Source: Myxococcales bacterium (GTDB lineage Bacteria > Myxococcota > Polyangia > Fen-1088). Taken from it: a DNA stretch of 5,957 nt. Positions within the stretch are counted from its first letter, which is position 1. The number at the start of each line of letters is the position of its first letter. The stretch is taken from contig PMJE01000508.1 in NCBI GenBank assembly GCA_003157315.1, forward strand, positions 1,045-7,001, written 5' to 3'. Positions 5,341 to 5,957 of this stretch are shown in pieces. Under the pieces are notes generated by a model that did no database searches, had not been told where the DNA came from, and saw only the letters and a program-made list of their open reading frames with translations. A program made the position numbers and the translations under genes.

Positions 5341-5957
5341 ATGCTGCGATCGCTTTACACCGCCGCCACTGGAATGGATGCCCAGCAGACCAAGTTGGAC
5401 ATCATTGCCAACAACCTGGCCAACGCGAGCACCACCGGCTTCAAGAAAACCCGTGCCGATTTTCAGGACCTCCTCTCGGAAACCATTCGCGCCGCCACCC
5501 CGCCCACCGCGCAGGGGGGCGGCCAGCCAACCGCGCTGCAGGTGGGTCTGGGCGTCCGCACCGCTTCCAGCTCGCGCGCCTTTTCCCAAGGCGACCCGAT
5601 CCAGACCAGCAACCCACTCGACTTGTCGATCGCGGGCACCGGCTTCTTCCGCATTCAGCGCGCCAACGGCGACATGGCCTACACACGTGATGGCAGTTTT
5701 CGTCTGGATGCCACCGGCCGCGTGGTCACGCAGTCGGGTGAAGTGGTGGAACCGGGCATCACCATTCCGACTGATGCGACCAACATCATCGTGAACGCCG
5801 ATGGAACTGTGCAGGCGAATCTTCCCAATCGCACTGACTTGACCAATATCGGCGCCCTCCAGACCGCCACTTTCGTCAATCCCGGCGGACTGGAAGCCAT
5901 CGGCAACAATCTCTTTCTCGCAACCGCTGCGAGCGGCGATCCCATCGTGGTCAAGCC
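5341..5957 (+). CDS. flgG: flagellar basal-body rod protein FlgG, C-terminus cut by the window
   Basis: The frame stays open to the right edge and gives 205 residues of a family usually about 260 long, so the last part is missing. It encodes the distal rod protein, the drive-shaft segment that passes the P and L rings and joins the hook. MLRSLYTAATGMDAQQTKLD and IIANNLANASTTGFKKTRADFQDLL (21-45) are nearly textbook FlgG. QVGLGVRTASSSRAFSQGD (67-85), NPLDLSIAGTGFF (91-103), AYTRDGSFRLDATGRVV (113-129) and FVNPGGLEAIGNNLF (178-192) follow in order. The proline/glycine segment at about 53-63 (TPPTAQGGGQP) lies in the stretch specific to FlgG. A purine-rich AGGGGGAG at 5330-5337 precedes the ATG by three bases, a slightly close but usable ribosome binding site. 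It follows flgF by 23 bp with no terminator between, so the two are co-transcribed from the sigma-54 promoter. Assembly genes such as flgA, flgH or flgI would be expected next. Confidence 0.96.
   Translation, partial: MLRSLYTAATGMDAQQTKLDIIANNLANASTTGFKKTRADFQDLLSETIRAATPPTAQGGGQPTALQVGLGVRTASSSRAFSQGDPIQTSNPLDLSIAGTGFFRIQRANGDMAYTRDGSFRLDATGRVVTQSGEVVEPGITIPTDATNIIVNADGTVQANLPNRTDLTNIGALQTATFVNPGGLEAIGNNLFLATAASGDPIVVK

Noticed and set aside
1..5957. CRISPR arrays, insertion sequences, tRNA/rRNA genes or a new defence-type system
   Set aside because: No spaced identical repeats, transposase-like frame, terminal inverted repeats or RNA gene signature was seen; every large real frame has a recognisable family.

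Overview
This GC-rich window (roughly 60-65% G+C by eye) looks like the chromosome of a flagellated deltaproteobacterial-type bacterium, most likely a member of the Myxococcota. The taxonomic call is an inference. It rests mainly on the lipoprotein at 884-3202, whose long Gly/Ser/Thr stalk built from 'SGGT'-like units is a style I associate with Polyangia-type genomes. The flagellar genes in the right third show a motile organism. No mobile element, CRISPR array, rRNA or tRNA gene was seen, and I see no defence or other obviously new system.

Layout, left to right. (1) 67-834, minus strand: a SAM-dependent methyltransferase of the 'ALHACG ... PCC ... TPxN' class. (2) 884-3202, plus strand, divergent from it across a 49-bp gap: a 772-residue predicted lipoprotein with a signal peptide and lipobox, a low-complexity spacer of about 165 residues, and a GH29 alpha-L-fucosidase-like domain with its C-terminal beta-sandwich. 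(3) 3240-3914, minus strand, convergent with (2): a secreted START-domain lipid-binding protein. (4) 4032-4448, minus strand: a small coiled-coil protein that fits the flagellar export chaperone FliJ. (5) 4607-5317 and 5341-end, plus strand: flgF and flgG, encoding the proximal and distal rod proteins; flgG is cut by the window edge.

The flagellar part has the clearest regulatory signal. A near-perfect sigma-54 (RpoN) promoter, TGGCAC-N5-TTGCT, lies at 4565-4580, just upstream of flgF. The predicted transcript start is near 4591, followed by a short leader carrying AGAGG before a GTG start. flgF and flgG are 23 bp apart and presumably form one operon that continues beyond the window. FliJ faces the other way across the same 158-bp intergenic region, so here it is not directly behind fliI.

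The three non-flagellar genes have no obvious cooperative function. The START gene and the fucosidase-like gene each have a TAnnnT -10-like hexamer only 8-9 nt before the ATG, which suggests leaderless or nearly leaderless mRNAs. The flagellar genes by contrast have recognisable Shine-Dalgarno sequences. The stretch 1-66 holds no convincing gene, only a weaker sigma-54-like site on the minus strand.
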